Below, in pieces: positions 1-8,336 of a stretch of 64,000 nt of DNA. The notes below the pieces were generated by a model that was not told where the DNA came from, did no database searches, and saw nothing but the letters and a program-made list of their open reading frames with translations. Both the position numbers and the translations under genes were made by a program. The DNA is from Armatimonadota bacterium (GTDB lineage Bacteria; Armatimonadota; DTGP01; JAKQQT01): the NCBI GenBank assembly GCA_036504095.1, contig DASXVS010000079.1, positions 124,001-188,000 on the forward strand. The letters are read 5' to 3'. Numbering within the stretch: position 1 is the first letter of the stretch; every line of letters starts with the position of its first letter.

Positions 1-2
1 AT

Positions 3-383
3 CCCGATCTGGCAACCACTAACTCCGTCCTCGACATTACTACCGGTGGCGAGACTTTCGGCATTCGGAACTTCGATATCACGCCATTCAATGAAGGCTC
101 CTTCGATATCATCCGCCTGCCCGCGTCCGTCTCGGCACGCTATATCAAGATCCACGCGACCACTTACGGCACGTACCAAAACTACTCCATCATCGAGATG
201 CGCGCTCTCAGCGCAGCAGCCCCGATACCGCCATCCTCGGCAGACGTAACGCGCGCGTTGCAGATTGCCGGAGGTCTCGTGAACGCCACATCGGCTGACA
301 AGGCTCGACTCGACAAAGACGGCGACGGTCGCATCACGGTCATGGATGCGGTCAAGATCAACAAGGCGGTCAACGGGCTATAG
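3..383 (+). CDS. C-terminal part of a secreted dockerin-type protein (5' end outside window)
   Basis: The reading frame is open from the window edge to TAG at 381-383, so only the C-terminus (about 126 residues) is present. The first half resembles the end of a discoidin / F5/8 type C carbohydrate-binding domain, with ARYIKIHATTYG followed by YSIIEMRAL, which is the usual last strand of that fold. The final 47 residues form a dockerin-like module: a helix ending LQIAGGL, then a Ca-binding loop DKDGDGRIT and a second helix. In Armatimonadota-type genomes such modules sit at the C-terminus of exported proteins. The catalytic or adhesive part lies upstream and cannot be judged. A strong terminator follows 25 bases after the stop codon. 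Confidence 0.8.
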   Translation, partial: PDLATTNSVLDITTGGETFGIRNFDITPFNEGSFDIIRLPASVSARYIKIHATTYGTYQNYSIIEMRALSAAAPIPPSSADVTRALQIAGGLVNATSADKARLDKDGDGRITVMDAVKINKAVNGL

Positions 384-407
384 CCCATTCGACCGAGTTG
401 GATCACC

Positions 408-443
408 AGAGGGCGCCCGCGAGGGCGCCCTCTCCCTTTTTTT
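408..443 (+). terminator. Rho-independent terminator after the dockerin gene
   Basis: A perfect 11-bp inverted repeat (408-418 and 423-433, AGAGGGCGCCC with its complement) encloses a 4-base loop and is followed by an uninterrupted run of seven T at 437-443. This is a textbook intrinsic terminator. Confidence 0.92.
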
Positions 444-520
444 GAGACACCCGTGGGGCGACACGTTGCCAGGTGGCCATGGGGATATCCTGGCGATTAC
501 CGCTCACCCGCTAGGCGAGG

Positions 521-526
521 TATAAT
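521..526 (+). promoter_or_regulatory. Candidate -10 box for the 626 gene
   Basis: A perfect TATAAT lies about 100 bases before the ATG at 626. The best -35 match 17-18 bases upstream (TTACCG at 497-502) is poor, so this is a -10-only prediction. It would give a leader of roughly 90 bases. Confidence 0.45.
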
Positions 527-625
527 GATGGCGACCCCGCACACAGCGGCGGCCGTACAACGGCCGTTAGCCATGGCATTAGCGCACATTGACAGGCTGG
601 TCCCCCCGATGGAAGGAAAGCACAT

Positions 626-3472
626 ATGACGGTGTTGAAATCTGCGGTCGCCCTCGCCACTTTCTCCTGCATGGCAGCGGCCGGGTTCCGCGGCAACGCG
701 GCCACGCTCGATAACGGCCTTGTAACCGCGCGGTTCGATGCGCGCGGCCTCGTCGCAGTCACGGACAAGGCGAGCGGGAACACCGTTCGATTCTCCGGCG
801 ACAGCTTCGCGCTTACGCTGGACGGCTCCGTCATAAATGGCGCCAGTGCTCCGCTGGCGGGCGGGGCACAGACCCACACCGGTCTCGTCTTCGCGTACAA
901 CGCCGGCGGCCGTGCCGTCGAAGTGGTGTACGAACTCCAGCCGGGTTGGAGGTTCGTCAGCAAGCAGATACGCATCCCCGCGGTTTCAGGTATCACGCGG
1001 GTCAATTCGGTGCAGGTCTTTGCAGGCAGGCTGCTGAATCCGGTCGCTACGGAGCGTCGCCAGCGAGGTGGATCGTACGGATCGTTTGTTCGGCTGGCCG
1101 ATGAACCGGGTGCGCCGGCGACCAGAGCGCATTGTGGCGTCTTTTTCGCCCTGCAGAACCCGTTCATGAAATGGAGCCTCTCCGATGGCGCCGTGTCCAT
1201 GGCCTACGAGCCCGACATGGACTGGAAAGCGGTGTACGGTCCGTTCGAATCGGATCGCGCGCTCATCGGGCCCTATAGGCTGTCCGGTGTCGAATTTCCC
1301 GGCATGGCGCGCGAGTGGGAGTATATTCAGGAACCGCGATCGTTCGGCGCCGGCGACCTGAAATTAGATGCGACGGAGATACAGGCACTTACGGACTGCG
1401 TGGACGCATTTGTGACCTGGCGCCCGAAGGAGACCCTCAAGTTCCACGTCGGCTGGTGCGAGAACGACTATCAGATCGATGTCGCGACGCCGGAAGGACG
1501 CACGGAATACAAGCGCATCATCGACCAGGCGGCGGCCGTCGGCTGCCGGGATATCCTCTTTTCGCCGGCGAACAGCGCCGTCTCCTCGCTGGCCGAAAAC
1601 AAGGATGCGTGGGGATGGGAAAACCTGCTCTGGTTCGGTCTGGGCCAGAAAATCCGCAAGGACGAGTGGATTCCGGGCCGGGACCCGCTGCCTCCAAGCA
1701 TCAGCGAACTGGTTTCGTACGCGAAGGCCAAAGGCGTCGGATGCGTGGCGTATGTCTATCCCTCACTGCCGTGGATGCAGGATCCGCGATGGACGAAATG
1801 GGCCGGCGACAAACTGGGTGGCTATCTCGCCGCTGATACCGGCGAACGGGGATTCCAGGACTTCCTCGTGGACAAACTCGTGGCCTTCAGCAAGGCGACG
1901 GGCTGCGCCGGCTTCTCGTTCGATCATTGGTGGATCGCATACGACAGCCCGGCGACCAGCAGGTACGCGCAGTGGTATGGCTGCCGTCGCATCATGTCGG
2001 AACTCCGGCGCCGCTTGCCGGACGTCATCATAGACGGCCGCCAGCAGTACCACGGTTTCGGCCCTTGGACCTGGGTCTCGGGGTCCTTCCCACATCCTCT
2101 GGCAAGTGACGAGCAGCCTGAGAGCTTCCCCGCCTTCCCGGACATGAGGTTCGACCGGGTGTCCGCCGATCGCGAACGGCGCACCTTCTGGTGGTATCGC
2201 ACCGCCAATTTCACGCCGACCTCGATCATGCCGGGCTACATGACCCATCAGACACAGCGCTACACGCCGGATGGGGCTAACCCGCGGTCCGCGTTTCGCC
2301 GCCGCGACTGGGACCTCCTGGGCTGGCGCTATTCCGTACTTTCCTCGATCGCGACGGCTCCGGTCAACAACGTGGTCAATATGCTTCCGGCGCGGGACAC
2401 GGACGAATACCGGCTGTTTTCCGCGGACGATAAGGCGTGGTTCAAAGCCTGGCTCGCGTTCACAGACAGAAACCGCGCCATCCTCAACCACACCCGGCCG
2501 ATCATTGGTCAACCGATGGTGGGCGTCGTTGACGGCACGTCCGCCATGGTCGAAGACCACGGCTTCGTGTTCCTGTTCAACCCTAACTACCGGGCGCTCC
2601 GTGGCGAATTCACGCTGGACCGAACCATCGGCCTGACCGCCGGGACGAGGTTCTTCATCCGCGAACTGGAACCCCAGTCGGGGCGCCTCATCGGCAAGCC
2701 GAAAACCGGGCTTTGGACATACGGCGACAAGGTGTCGATTCCGATGGCGGGCGCGACGGCGATTGCGTTGGAAATCCGCCCCGTCGCCGCCGGATCTCCG
2801 TCGGGCCCGATGTTGCTGAACGCTGTCGGGCGCGCGGTCCTGAAGGGCAGCCGGCTGGTTCTGACAGGCGTTCGCGGCGAAATTGGAACCCGGACAACGC
2901 TGCAGGTGATTCTACCACGAGGACGAACGTTCCGTAAGGCGCTGGTCAACGGCAAGACGTTGCCTGCGGCCACAACCGGAGGGGTGGCTTCCATTCCGGT
3001 TCGTTTCTCCGGCGAGGCGTTCGGACGGTGCCGGCAGGTGGGCGCCTACGACCCGGATTTCGCCGGAACGACCTACACCGCGAAATTCCGCGTCCCGGGA
3101 CGAATCTTCCGGCAACTGAACCGGCGGAAAGCGGCGTGGCCGATCGCGTACACAGCCGACGACCTGGAGGCCGCGTGGCTGGGAGCGTATCGCCTGCTGA
3201 TGTTTGTCAGCATAGCGGAGCCTTCCAGCAAGACGGACGTAACGATGAAAATCGACGGTGCCGAAGTGCCGGTGAAGAAGGCGTACTCGTCAGTGTATCC
3301 GCAGGCGGTGGACAACACTTTCGTCGGCTTCTACGCCGATCTGTCGGCTCTGAAACCGGACCGGGAGCACTCGGTGGAAGTGACGCTGCCCCCGACGAAA
3401 TCGGGGCAGTTCCAGGGCTTGTTCTTCGAGAACGTGGAAACGGAATACACCGGCGGTGTCGCCAGGGGATGA
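626..3472 (+). CDS. Secreted glycoside-hydrolase-like TIM-barrel protein
   Basis: This 948-residue protein begins with a signal peptide (about residues 1-25, cut near GNAATLDN). Residues about 25-230 look like an N-terminal beta-sandwich. Residues about 270-610 look like an alpha-galactosidase-type (beta/alpha)8 barrel: strand-end motifs include FHVGWCEND, GFSFDHWW (possible nucleophile Asp) and DVIIDGRQQYHG (possible acid/base). Further beta-rich modules follow to the C-terminus. The ATG at 626 is preceded by GGAAGGA at 611-617. The specific family (GH27/36/31-like) cannot be fixed by eye. The stop lies only 25 bases before the hydroxyproline genes, so it may be cotranscribed with them, which would couple extracellular polymer attack to amino-acid use. 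Substrate unknown. Confidence 0.7.
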   Translation: MTVLKSAVALATFSCMAAAGFRGNAATLDNGLVTARFDARGLVAVTDKASGNTVRFSGDSFALTLDGSVINGASAPLAGGAQTHTGLVFAYNAGGRAVEVVYELQPGWRFVSKQIRIPAVSGITRVNSVQVFAGRLLNPVATERRQRGGSYGSFVRLADEPGAPATRAHCGVFFALQNPFMKWSLSDGAVSMAYEPDMDWKAVYGPFESDRALIGPYRLSGVEFPGMAREWEYIQEPRSFGAGDLKLDATEIQALTDCVDAFVTWRPKETLKFHVGWCENDYQIDVATPEGRTEYKRIIDQAAAVGCRDILFSPANSAVSSLAENKDAWGWENLLWFGLGQKIRKDEWIPGRDPLPPSISELVSYAKAKGVGCVAYVYPSLPWMQDPRWTKWAGDKLGGYLAADTGERGFQDFLVDKLVAFSKATGCAGFSFDHWWIAYDSPATSRYAQWYGCRRIMSELRRRLPDVIIDGRQQYHGFGPWTWVSGSFPHPLASDEQPESFPAFPDMRFDRVSADRERRTFWWYRTANFTPTSIMPGYMTHQTQRYTPDGANPRSAFRRRDWDLLGWRYSVLSSIATAPVNNVVNMLPARDTDEYRLFSADDKAWFKAWLAFTDRNRAILNHTRPIIGQPMVGVVDGTSAMVEDHGFVFLFNPNYRALRGEFTLDRTIGLTAGTRFFIRELEPQSGRLIGKPKTGLWTYGDKVSIPMAGATAIALEIRPVAAGSPSGPMLLNAVGRAVLKGSRLVLTGVRGEIGTRTTLQVILPRGRTFRKALVNGKTLPAATTGGVASIPVRFSGEAFGRCRQVGAYDPDFAGTTYTAKFRVPGRIFRQLNRRKAAWPIAYTADDLEAAWLGAYRLLMFVSIAEPSSKTDVTMKIDGAEVPVKKAYSSVYPQAVDNTFVGFYADLSALKPDREHSVEVTLPPTKSGQFQGLFFENVETEYTGGVARG

Positions 3473-3497
3473 GGCAGGAAGGCGTGGGGCATTGACA

Positions 3498-5087
3498 ATG
3501 GAGACTCGCGATTCGTTAACGGGACGGCACCTCATCGCCGGAGAGTGGGTGACCGCCGACGGCGGCCGCGTTCGCGCCGTCAACCCTGTCACAGCCGAAC
3601 CGCTGAATCCCGCGTTCTGCCAGGCGACGGAACTCCAGGTCGATGCGGCATTGCGCGCCGCCGCGGATGCCGCCGCACAGACGCGTGGCCTGCCCGGAGC
3701 CGATTGGGCTGCCCTGCTGGACGACATCGCCGACCGCATCGAGGCATTGGGCGACACCCTCATGATTCGAGCGAATGAAGAGACCGCGCTTCCTCTCGCA
3801 CGGCTCGAATCGGAGCGGGCGCGAACGTGTTTCCAGTTGCGCCTGTACGGCCAGGAGGCGCGCGAAGGTTCGTGGGTCGATGCCGTCATAGACCACGGAG
3901 ATCCGGCTCGCCAGCCGCTGCCGAAGCCGGACGTGCGCCGCATGCTGCGTCCGCTTGGCCCAGTGGTCGTCTTCGACGCCAGCAATTTCCCGTTTGCCTA
4001 CGGAGGCTGCGGGGGCGACACAGCCTCGGCTCTGGCCGCCGGGAATCCTGTGATTGTGAAGGCACACCCGGGGCACCCTGGAACGGATGAGCTCTTCGCG
4101 GAGGTGGTCCTGGCCGCGATACGCGCCGCCGGACTGCCGCCCGGTCTGTTCGGCATGCTCCAGGGCGCCACGGCGGAGAGCGGTTCCGCCCTTGTGCGCC
4201 ATCCTCTCACGGAAGCCGTAGGCTTCACCGGCTCGCTTCGTGGCGGCCGCGCCCTTTTCGACATCGCCTCGTCCCGACCGCGTCCCATCCCCGTGTACGC
4301 GGAGATGGGAAGCCTCAATCCGCTGGTCGTACTTCCGGGCGCTCTGGCCGAACGCGGCGACGCCATCGCGGACGGCCTGTCGCAATCGATCACGGGCGGG
4401 GTAGGGCAGTTCTGTACCAAGCCGGGCCTCGTCCTTGTGATAGAAGGCCCGGACACCGAGCGCTTTATCCAGGGTCTCAAAGCCCGCATGGCGGCGATAC
4501 CGGCCGGGACGATGCTGAACTCCGCGATCCAAACCGGTTTCCGCAAAGTGACACAGGGCTTTCCCGGGGTGGCAGGTGTCAAGGTTCACCTCGAGCCCTC
4601 CTGTTCCGGCTACACAGACGCCACGCCGGGCCTGTTCGAGGTGGACGCGTCTACATTCATCGCGCGTCCGGAGTTGCGGGAAGAGGCTTTTGGCCCGGCG
4701 GCGCTGGTCGTCCGATGCCGTGATCTGGCAGGCCTGCTCGACTCCATCGCCGCGGCAAGCGGGCAGCTCACCGGAACGGTTCACGCCGGCGCATCGGATG
4801 ACTTGAAGGTTGTCGCCGCCGTTGCAGATGCCTTGGAACGCGGAGTCGGACGTTTGGTTTATAACGGCTATCCCACCGGCCTGGAAGTCTGTCGCGCGAT
4901 GATGCACGGCGGCCCATACCCGGCGACAACGGCGCCCGCCACAACCTCCGTTGGGACGTCCGCGCTCGTACGTTTTGCCCGCCCCGTGGCCTTTCAGAAC
5001 ACACCGGACGCGCTGCTGCCACCCGCGCTGCGCGAAGCAAACCCGCTGGGTATCCGCCGCATGGTCGATGGTGTGCTGATCGCCTGA
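3498..5087 (+). CDS. Aldehyde dehydrogenase, likely 2-oxoglutarate semialdehyde (2,5-dioxopentanoate) dehydrogenase
   Basis: This 529-residue protein belongs to the NAD(P)-dependent aldehyde dehydrogenase superfamily, in the subgroup that oxidises 2-oxoglutarate semialdehyde to 2-oxoglutarate. Visible motifs are the cofactor strand GFTGSLRGGRAL, the general-base Glu in AEMGSLNP and the nucleophilic Cys in GGVGQFCTKPG. The N-terminus RHLIAGEWV is typical. I start at ATG 3498; an in-frame GTG at 3456 would overlap the preceding gene. It is the last enzyme of the trans-4-hydroxy-L-proline route, and the three genes after it supply the earlier steps. The same enzyme also ends pentose and glucarate pathways, so the assignment depends on the neighbourhood. 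Confidence 0.85.
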   Translation: METRDSLTGRHLIAGEWVTADGGRVRAVNPVTAEPLNPAFCQATELQVDAALRAAADAAAQTRGLPGADWAALLDDIADRIEALGDTLMIRANEETALPLARLESERARTCFQLRLYGQEAREGSWVDAVIDHGDPARQPLPKPDVRRMLRPLGPVVVFDASNFPFAYGGCGGDTASALAAGNPVIVKAHPGHPGTDELFAEVVLAAIRAAGLPPGLFGMLQGATAESGSALVRHPLTEAVGFTGSLRGGRALFDIASSRPRPIPVYAEMGSLNPLVVLPGALAERGDAIADGLSQSITGGVGQFCTKPGLVLVIEGPDTERFIQGLKARMAAIPAGTMLNSAIQTGFRKVTQGFPGVAGVKVHLEPSCSGYTDATPGLFEVDASTFIARPELREEAFGPAALVVRCRDLAGLLDSIAAASGQLTGTVHAGASDDLKVVAAVADALERGVGRLVYNGYPTGLEVCRAMMHGGPYPATTAPATTSVGTSALVRFARPVAFQNTPDALLPPALREANPLGIRRMVDGVLIA

Positions 5088-5122
5088 CTCTCTCCCAATT
5101 GAAAGGACCGACCGAGTTGCCT

Positions 5123-6037
5123 ATGAAACCCGACTGGAAAGGCGTGTTCCCCGCCGTCGCCACTCAGATGAAGAAAGACCAGTCGCTCGACCTGGATGCG
5201 ACAGCCCGGCACATTGAGACCCTTATCGAATCGGGCGTCAAGGGAATCATCATGCTCGGCTCGCTCGGGGAGAACACCGCGCTTGAACCGGGTGAAAAGC
5301 GCGCGGTTGTCAAGTCGGCCATCGAGGCCGCCGCCGGTCGCGTCCCGGTCCTCAGTTGTGTCGCCGAAACCAGCACCGCCGGCGCCTCCCGCTATGCAGC
5401 GGACATGGAGAAGCTTGGCGCGGACGGTCTGATGGTCCTGCCCGCGATGGTCTACCGTGCTGATACACGTGAGGCCGTCGCGCATTTCCGCACTGTGGCG
5501 GGTTCCACCGGGCTTCCCATTATCATCTACAACAATCCGATCGCCTATGGCGTGGACCTGACACCTCGGGCGTTCGCCGACCTGGCGGATGTGCCGAACC
5601 TGGTGGCGCTCAAGGACTCCGGCGGCGATGTGAGGCGGGTGACAGACATCATCAACGAGGTTGGAAACCGCTATACGATCTTCTGCGGCGTGGACGACCT
5701 GTTGCTTGAGAGCGTTCTGCTCGGAGCAGAGGGCTGGATCGCCGGGGTGGGGCTTGCGTTCCCGAAGGAGAATCAGTACCTGTGGGACCTCGCCACAGGC
5801 GGGCAGTGGGAGAAGGCGCGGGAGATTTACCGCTGGTTCATGCCTCTCCTGCACCTGGACACGGATATCAAGTTCGTCCAGTATATCAAACTCGCCATCC
5901 AGGAGTGCGGATTGGGCGCCGAGTGGGTTCGCGCGCCGCGCCTGCCGCTGGACGGCGAAGAGCGCGAGCGGGTTCTGGCCGTTATCCATCGCGGAATCGA
6001 GACGCGCCCGCGCATACCCGAAGCCGCACGCGGATGA
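5123..6037 (+). CDS. DapA-family lyase, likely 1-pyrroline-4-hydroxy-2-carboxylate deaminase
   Basis: This 304-residue protein is a dihydrodipicolinate synthase/N-acetylneuraminate lyase (class I aldolase fold) family member. The Schiff-base Lys sits in [11 protein letters not shown], and the conserved Tyr is in IIIYNNP; the N-terminal [10 protein letters not shown] strand is typical. Between a semialdehyde dehydrogenase and a proline-racemase-family gene, the likely reaction is deamination/dehydration of pyrroline-4-hydroxy-2-carboxylate to 2-oxoglutarate semialdehyde. I chose ATG 5123; an upstream in-frame TTG at 5099 is less likely. Its stop overlaps the next start by ATGA, indicating translational coupling. 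True DapA activity is less likely because no lysine genes are nearby. Confidence 0.85.
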   Translation: MKPDWKGVFPAVATQMKKDQSLDLDATARHIETLIESGVKGIIMLGSLGENTALEPGEKRAVVKSAIEAAAGRVPVLSCVAETSTAGASRYAADMEKLGADGLMVLPAMVYRADTREAVAHFRTVAGSTGLPIIIYNNPIAYGVDLTPRAFADLADVPNLVALKDSGGDVRRVTDIINEVGNRYTIFCGVDDLLLESVLLGAEGWIAGVGLAFPKENQYLWDLATGGQWEKAREIYRWFMPLLHLDTDIKFVQYIKLAIQECGLGAEWVRAPRLPLDGEERERVLAVIHRGIETRPRIPEAARG

Positions 6038-6984
6038 CGTCCGGTTCGCCTCATATCGTGCGCGTGATCGATTCACACACCGGTGGTGAGCCGACGCGCG
6101 TGGTGCTGGAGGGCGGTCCCGCGCTTTCGGGCGCCACGGTGGCCGATCGATGTGACGATTTCCGGCTTAGGTTCGGCGCCTTTCGTTCCGCCGTCATCAA
6201 CGAACCGCGAGGATCCGACGTGATGGTCGGCGCGCTGTTGGTCGAGCCTACAGACCCGGAAGCCGCGGCCGGGGTGGTGTTCTTCAACAACGTTGGTGTA
6301 ATCGGCATGTGCGGTCACGCTGCCATCGGCCTGGTGACCACGCTGGCCCGCCTGGGGCGCATCGGGCCGGGGGAGCACCGGATCGAGACTCCCGTCGGAA
6401 CGGTCGCCGCGACGCTGCACCTGAACGGAGAAGTGTCCATCCGCAACGTCCCAGCATACCGCCACGCAAAGGCGGTCACCGTCCATGTGGATGGTCACGG
6501 CGATGTGACCGGCGACGTGGCATGGGGCGGCAACTGGTTCTTCCTGGTCGAGGCCCATGGCCAGGATATCGACCGCGGAAACACGGAGAACCTGATCGCG
6601 TTCTGTTGGGCGGTCCGCATCGCGCTGGAGAGCGGCGGCATCACCGGCCGCGACGGGGCGCCCATCGACCACATCGAACTCTTCGCGCCCGGAAGCGTTC
6701 CGAAACTCAATTCCCGCAATTTCGTGCTCTGCCCCGGCAAGGCGTACGACCGTTCACCGTGCGGCACCGGGACCAGCGCCAAACTCGCCTGCATGCTCGC
6801 CGACGGCAGGATCCGCGAGGGCGAGATCTGGCGCCAGGAGAGCATCACGGGCAGCGTCTTTGAGGCCAGCGTCGGCATCGAAAACGGAGAGGTGATTCCG
6901 ACGATTCGCGGCCGGGCCTTCGTGACAGCCGAAGCGAACCTCATCCTGGATCCGGTGGATCCGTTCTGCTGGGGCATCCGTTAA
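6034..6984 (+). CDS. 4-hydroxyproline 2-epimerase (proline racemase family)
   Basis: This 316-residue protein is a proline-racemase-family enzyme. Both catalytic cysteines of the two-base mechanism are present: Cys93 in GMCGHAAIG and Cys243 in [10 protein letters not shown]. This argues for an epimerase/racemase and against the trans-3-hydroxyproline dehydratases, which lack one Cys. The N-terminal [10 protein letters not shown] signature is also present. It would convert trans-4-hydroxy-L-proline to cis-4-hydroxy-D-proline in the cytoplasm, feeding the FAD oxidase encoded 19 bases downstream. The start overlaps the preceding stop (ATGA). Plain proline racemase is the alternative, but the operon favours hydroxyproline. 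Confidence 0.88.
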   Translation: MTSGSPHIVRVIDSHTGGEPTRVVLEGGPALSGATVADRCDDFRLRFGAFRSAVINEPRGSDVMVGALLVEPTDPEAAAGVVFFNNVGVIGMCGHAAIGLVTTLARLGRIGPGEHRIETPVGTVAATLHLNGEVSIRNVPAYRHAKAVTVHVDGHGDVTGDVAWGGNWFFLVEAHGQDIDRGNTENLIAFCWAVRIALESGGITGRDGAPIDHIELFAPGSVPKLNSRNFVLCPGKAYDRSPCGTGTSAKLACMLADGRIREGEIWRQESITGSVFEASVGIENGEVIPTIRGRAFVTAEANLILDPVDPFCWGIR

Positions 6985-7003
6985 GTCCCGGCTGACCACC
7001 TCA

Positions 7004-8263
7004 ATGGCCTCACCCGTATCCACCATCATCATCGGCGGCGGTGTCATCGGCTGCTGCACGGCGTACTACGCGATGCTCAAGGGACATCGCGTAACGCTCG
7101 TGGAACGGGCGCCGCGAAGCCAAAATGGCTGCTCGATGGGCAACGGCGGCATGATCGTTCCGAGCCACTTCATCCCTCTTGCTGCGCCGGGAATGGTGTC
7201 GTTGGGCATGCGGATGATAATGAATCCGGAGGGCCCGTTCAGTATCCGCCCGTGGGCAAACCCTGGACTCGCGGAATGGTCGTGGCTGTTCTACCGCTCC
7301 GCGACGAAACAGCACGTGGAACGGTGCGCTCCCGTGCTGCGTGACCTCAACCTGGCCAGCCGACGGTGCTACGAGGAACTCGCCGATCTCCCGGAAATGG
7401 ACTTCGGACTCGTGCGCAAGGGCCTGCTGATGCTTTGCAAGACCCAGCACGCCCTGGATGAAGAGGCGAAGGCCGCCGAAATGGCAAACGCTTTGGGCGT
7501 TCCCGCAGAGGTCCTCTCGCCACATGCGACCGCTGAGCGGGATCCGGCCATCCGTATGGATGTTGCGGGGTCCGTCCACTTTCCGCTCGACTGCCACTTC
7601 GTGCCGGGCCGGTTTATGGCGGCCATCATCGGCGCGCTGGAACGGGGTGGGGTGAATTTGCTGTGGTCCACCGAAGTGGCAGGATGCCGCACCGACGGGC
7701 GGCGCGTGGTGGCGCTCAAGACGGATGCTGGAGACCTGACCGCCGACGAATATGTACTGGCCGGTGGCGCGTGGTCGCAGGGGCTCGCGCGAGGCCTGGG
7801 CCTGCGGCTCCCGATGCAGGCGGGTAAGGGGTACAGCATGACGCTGCCAAGTCCCCGTCAGCTTCCCGAAATCTGTTCCATCCTCACCGAGGCCCGTGTC
7901 GCGGTCACTCCGATGGGTTCGGCGTTGCGCTTCGCAGGCACGATGGAGGTGGGCGGCCTCGACCAGTCGGTGAATTCTGCGCGGGTGCGCGGGATCGTGA
8001 ACTCCATCCCTCGCTACTTTCCTGAGTTCCACGCGGAAGATTTCGGCGATGCGCCCGTATGGGTCGGCCTTCGTCCGTGTTCGCCGGACGGGATGCCGTA
8101 CATCGGCCGGACGTCGCGCTACGACAACCTGCTCATCGGTACGGGCCACGCGATGATGGGCATGAGCCTCGGCCCTGTCACCGGCCAACTCCTGGCCCAG
8201 CTTTTGTCGGCTGAGAAGCCTCTTCTGCCCCTGGACGCGGTTTCGCCTGACCGATGGTCCTGA
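7004..8263 (+). CDS. FAD-dependent D-amino-acid dehydrogenase, likely D-hydroxyproline oxidase/dehydrogenase
   Basis: This 419-residue protein is a DAO/DadA-like flavoprotein. The dinucleotide-binding motif IIIGGGVIGCCTAYY lies at residues about 8-22 and is followed by an acidic end of beta2 (TLVE). The C-terminal GTGHAMMGMSLGPVTG segment is the second FAD contact of this family. As the last gene of the hydroxyproline set it would oxidise cis-4-hydroxy-D-proline to pyrroline-4-hydroxy-2-carboxylate, the substrate of the DapA-family enzyme two genes upstream. It is a single-polypeptide DadA type, not the heterotrimeric LhpBEF type. No transporter or regulator for the pathway is seen adjacent. 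Confidence 0.87.
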   Translation: MASPVSTIIIGGGVIGCCTAYYAMLKGHRVTLVERAPRSQNGCSMGNGGMIVPSHFIPLAAPGMVSLGMRMIMNPEGPFSIRPWANPGLAEWSWLFYRSATKQHVERCAPVLRDLNLASRRCYEELADLPEMDFGLVRKGLLMLCKTQHALDEEAKAAEMANALGVPAEVLSPHATAERDPAIRMDVAGSVHFPLDCHFVPGRFMAAIIGALERGGVNLLWSTEVAGCRTDGRRVVALKTDAGDLTADEYVLAGGAWSQGLARGLGLRLPMQAGKGYSMTLPSPRQLPEICSILTEARVAVTPMGSALRFAGTMEVGGLDQSVNSARVRGIVNSIPRYFPEFHAEDFGDAPVWVGLRPCSPDGMPYIGRTSRYDNLLIGTGHAMMGMSLGPVTGQLLAQLLSAEKPLLPLDAVSPDRWS

Positions 8264-8284
8264 TACGACTGACAGGCACACCCG

Positions 8285-8322
8285 CGGGTTGCGTAAACGG
8301 GTATGGCCGTCTGCGCAACCCG
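8285..8322. terminator. Hairpin between convergent genes
   Basis: A 9-bp perfect inverted repeat (CGGGTTGCG 8285-8293, CGCAACCCG 8314-8322) with a 20-base loop lies between the end of the oxidase gene and the end of the minus-strand dockerin gene. There is no T-run, so it may be a weak bidirectional terminator. Confidence 0.5.
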
Positions 8323-8336
8323 AAGGCGTGAGCACA

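Noticed and set aside
3516-4907. Long minus-strand open frame (463 codons) opposite the aldehyde dehydrogenase gene
   Set aside because: It mirrors the GC-rich codon pattern of the real gene, has no recognisable motif and no RBS. Similar antisense frames occur opposite many genes here.
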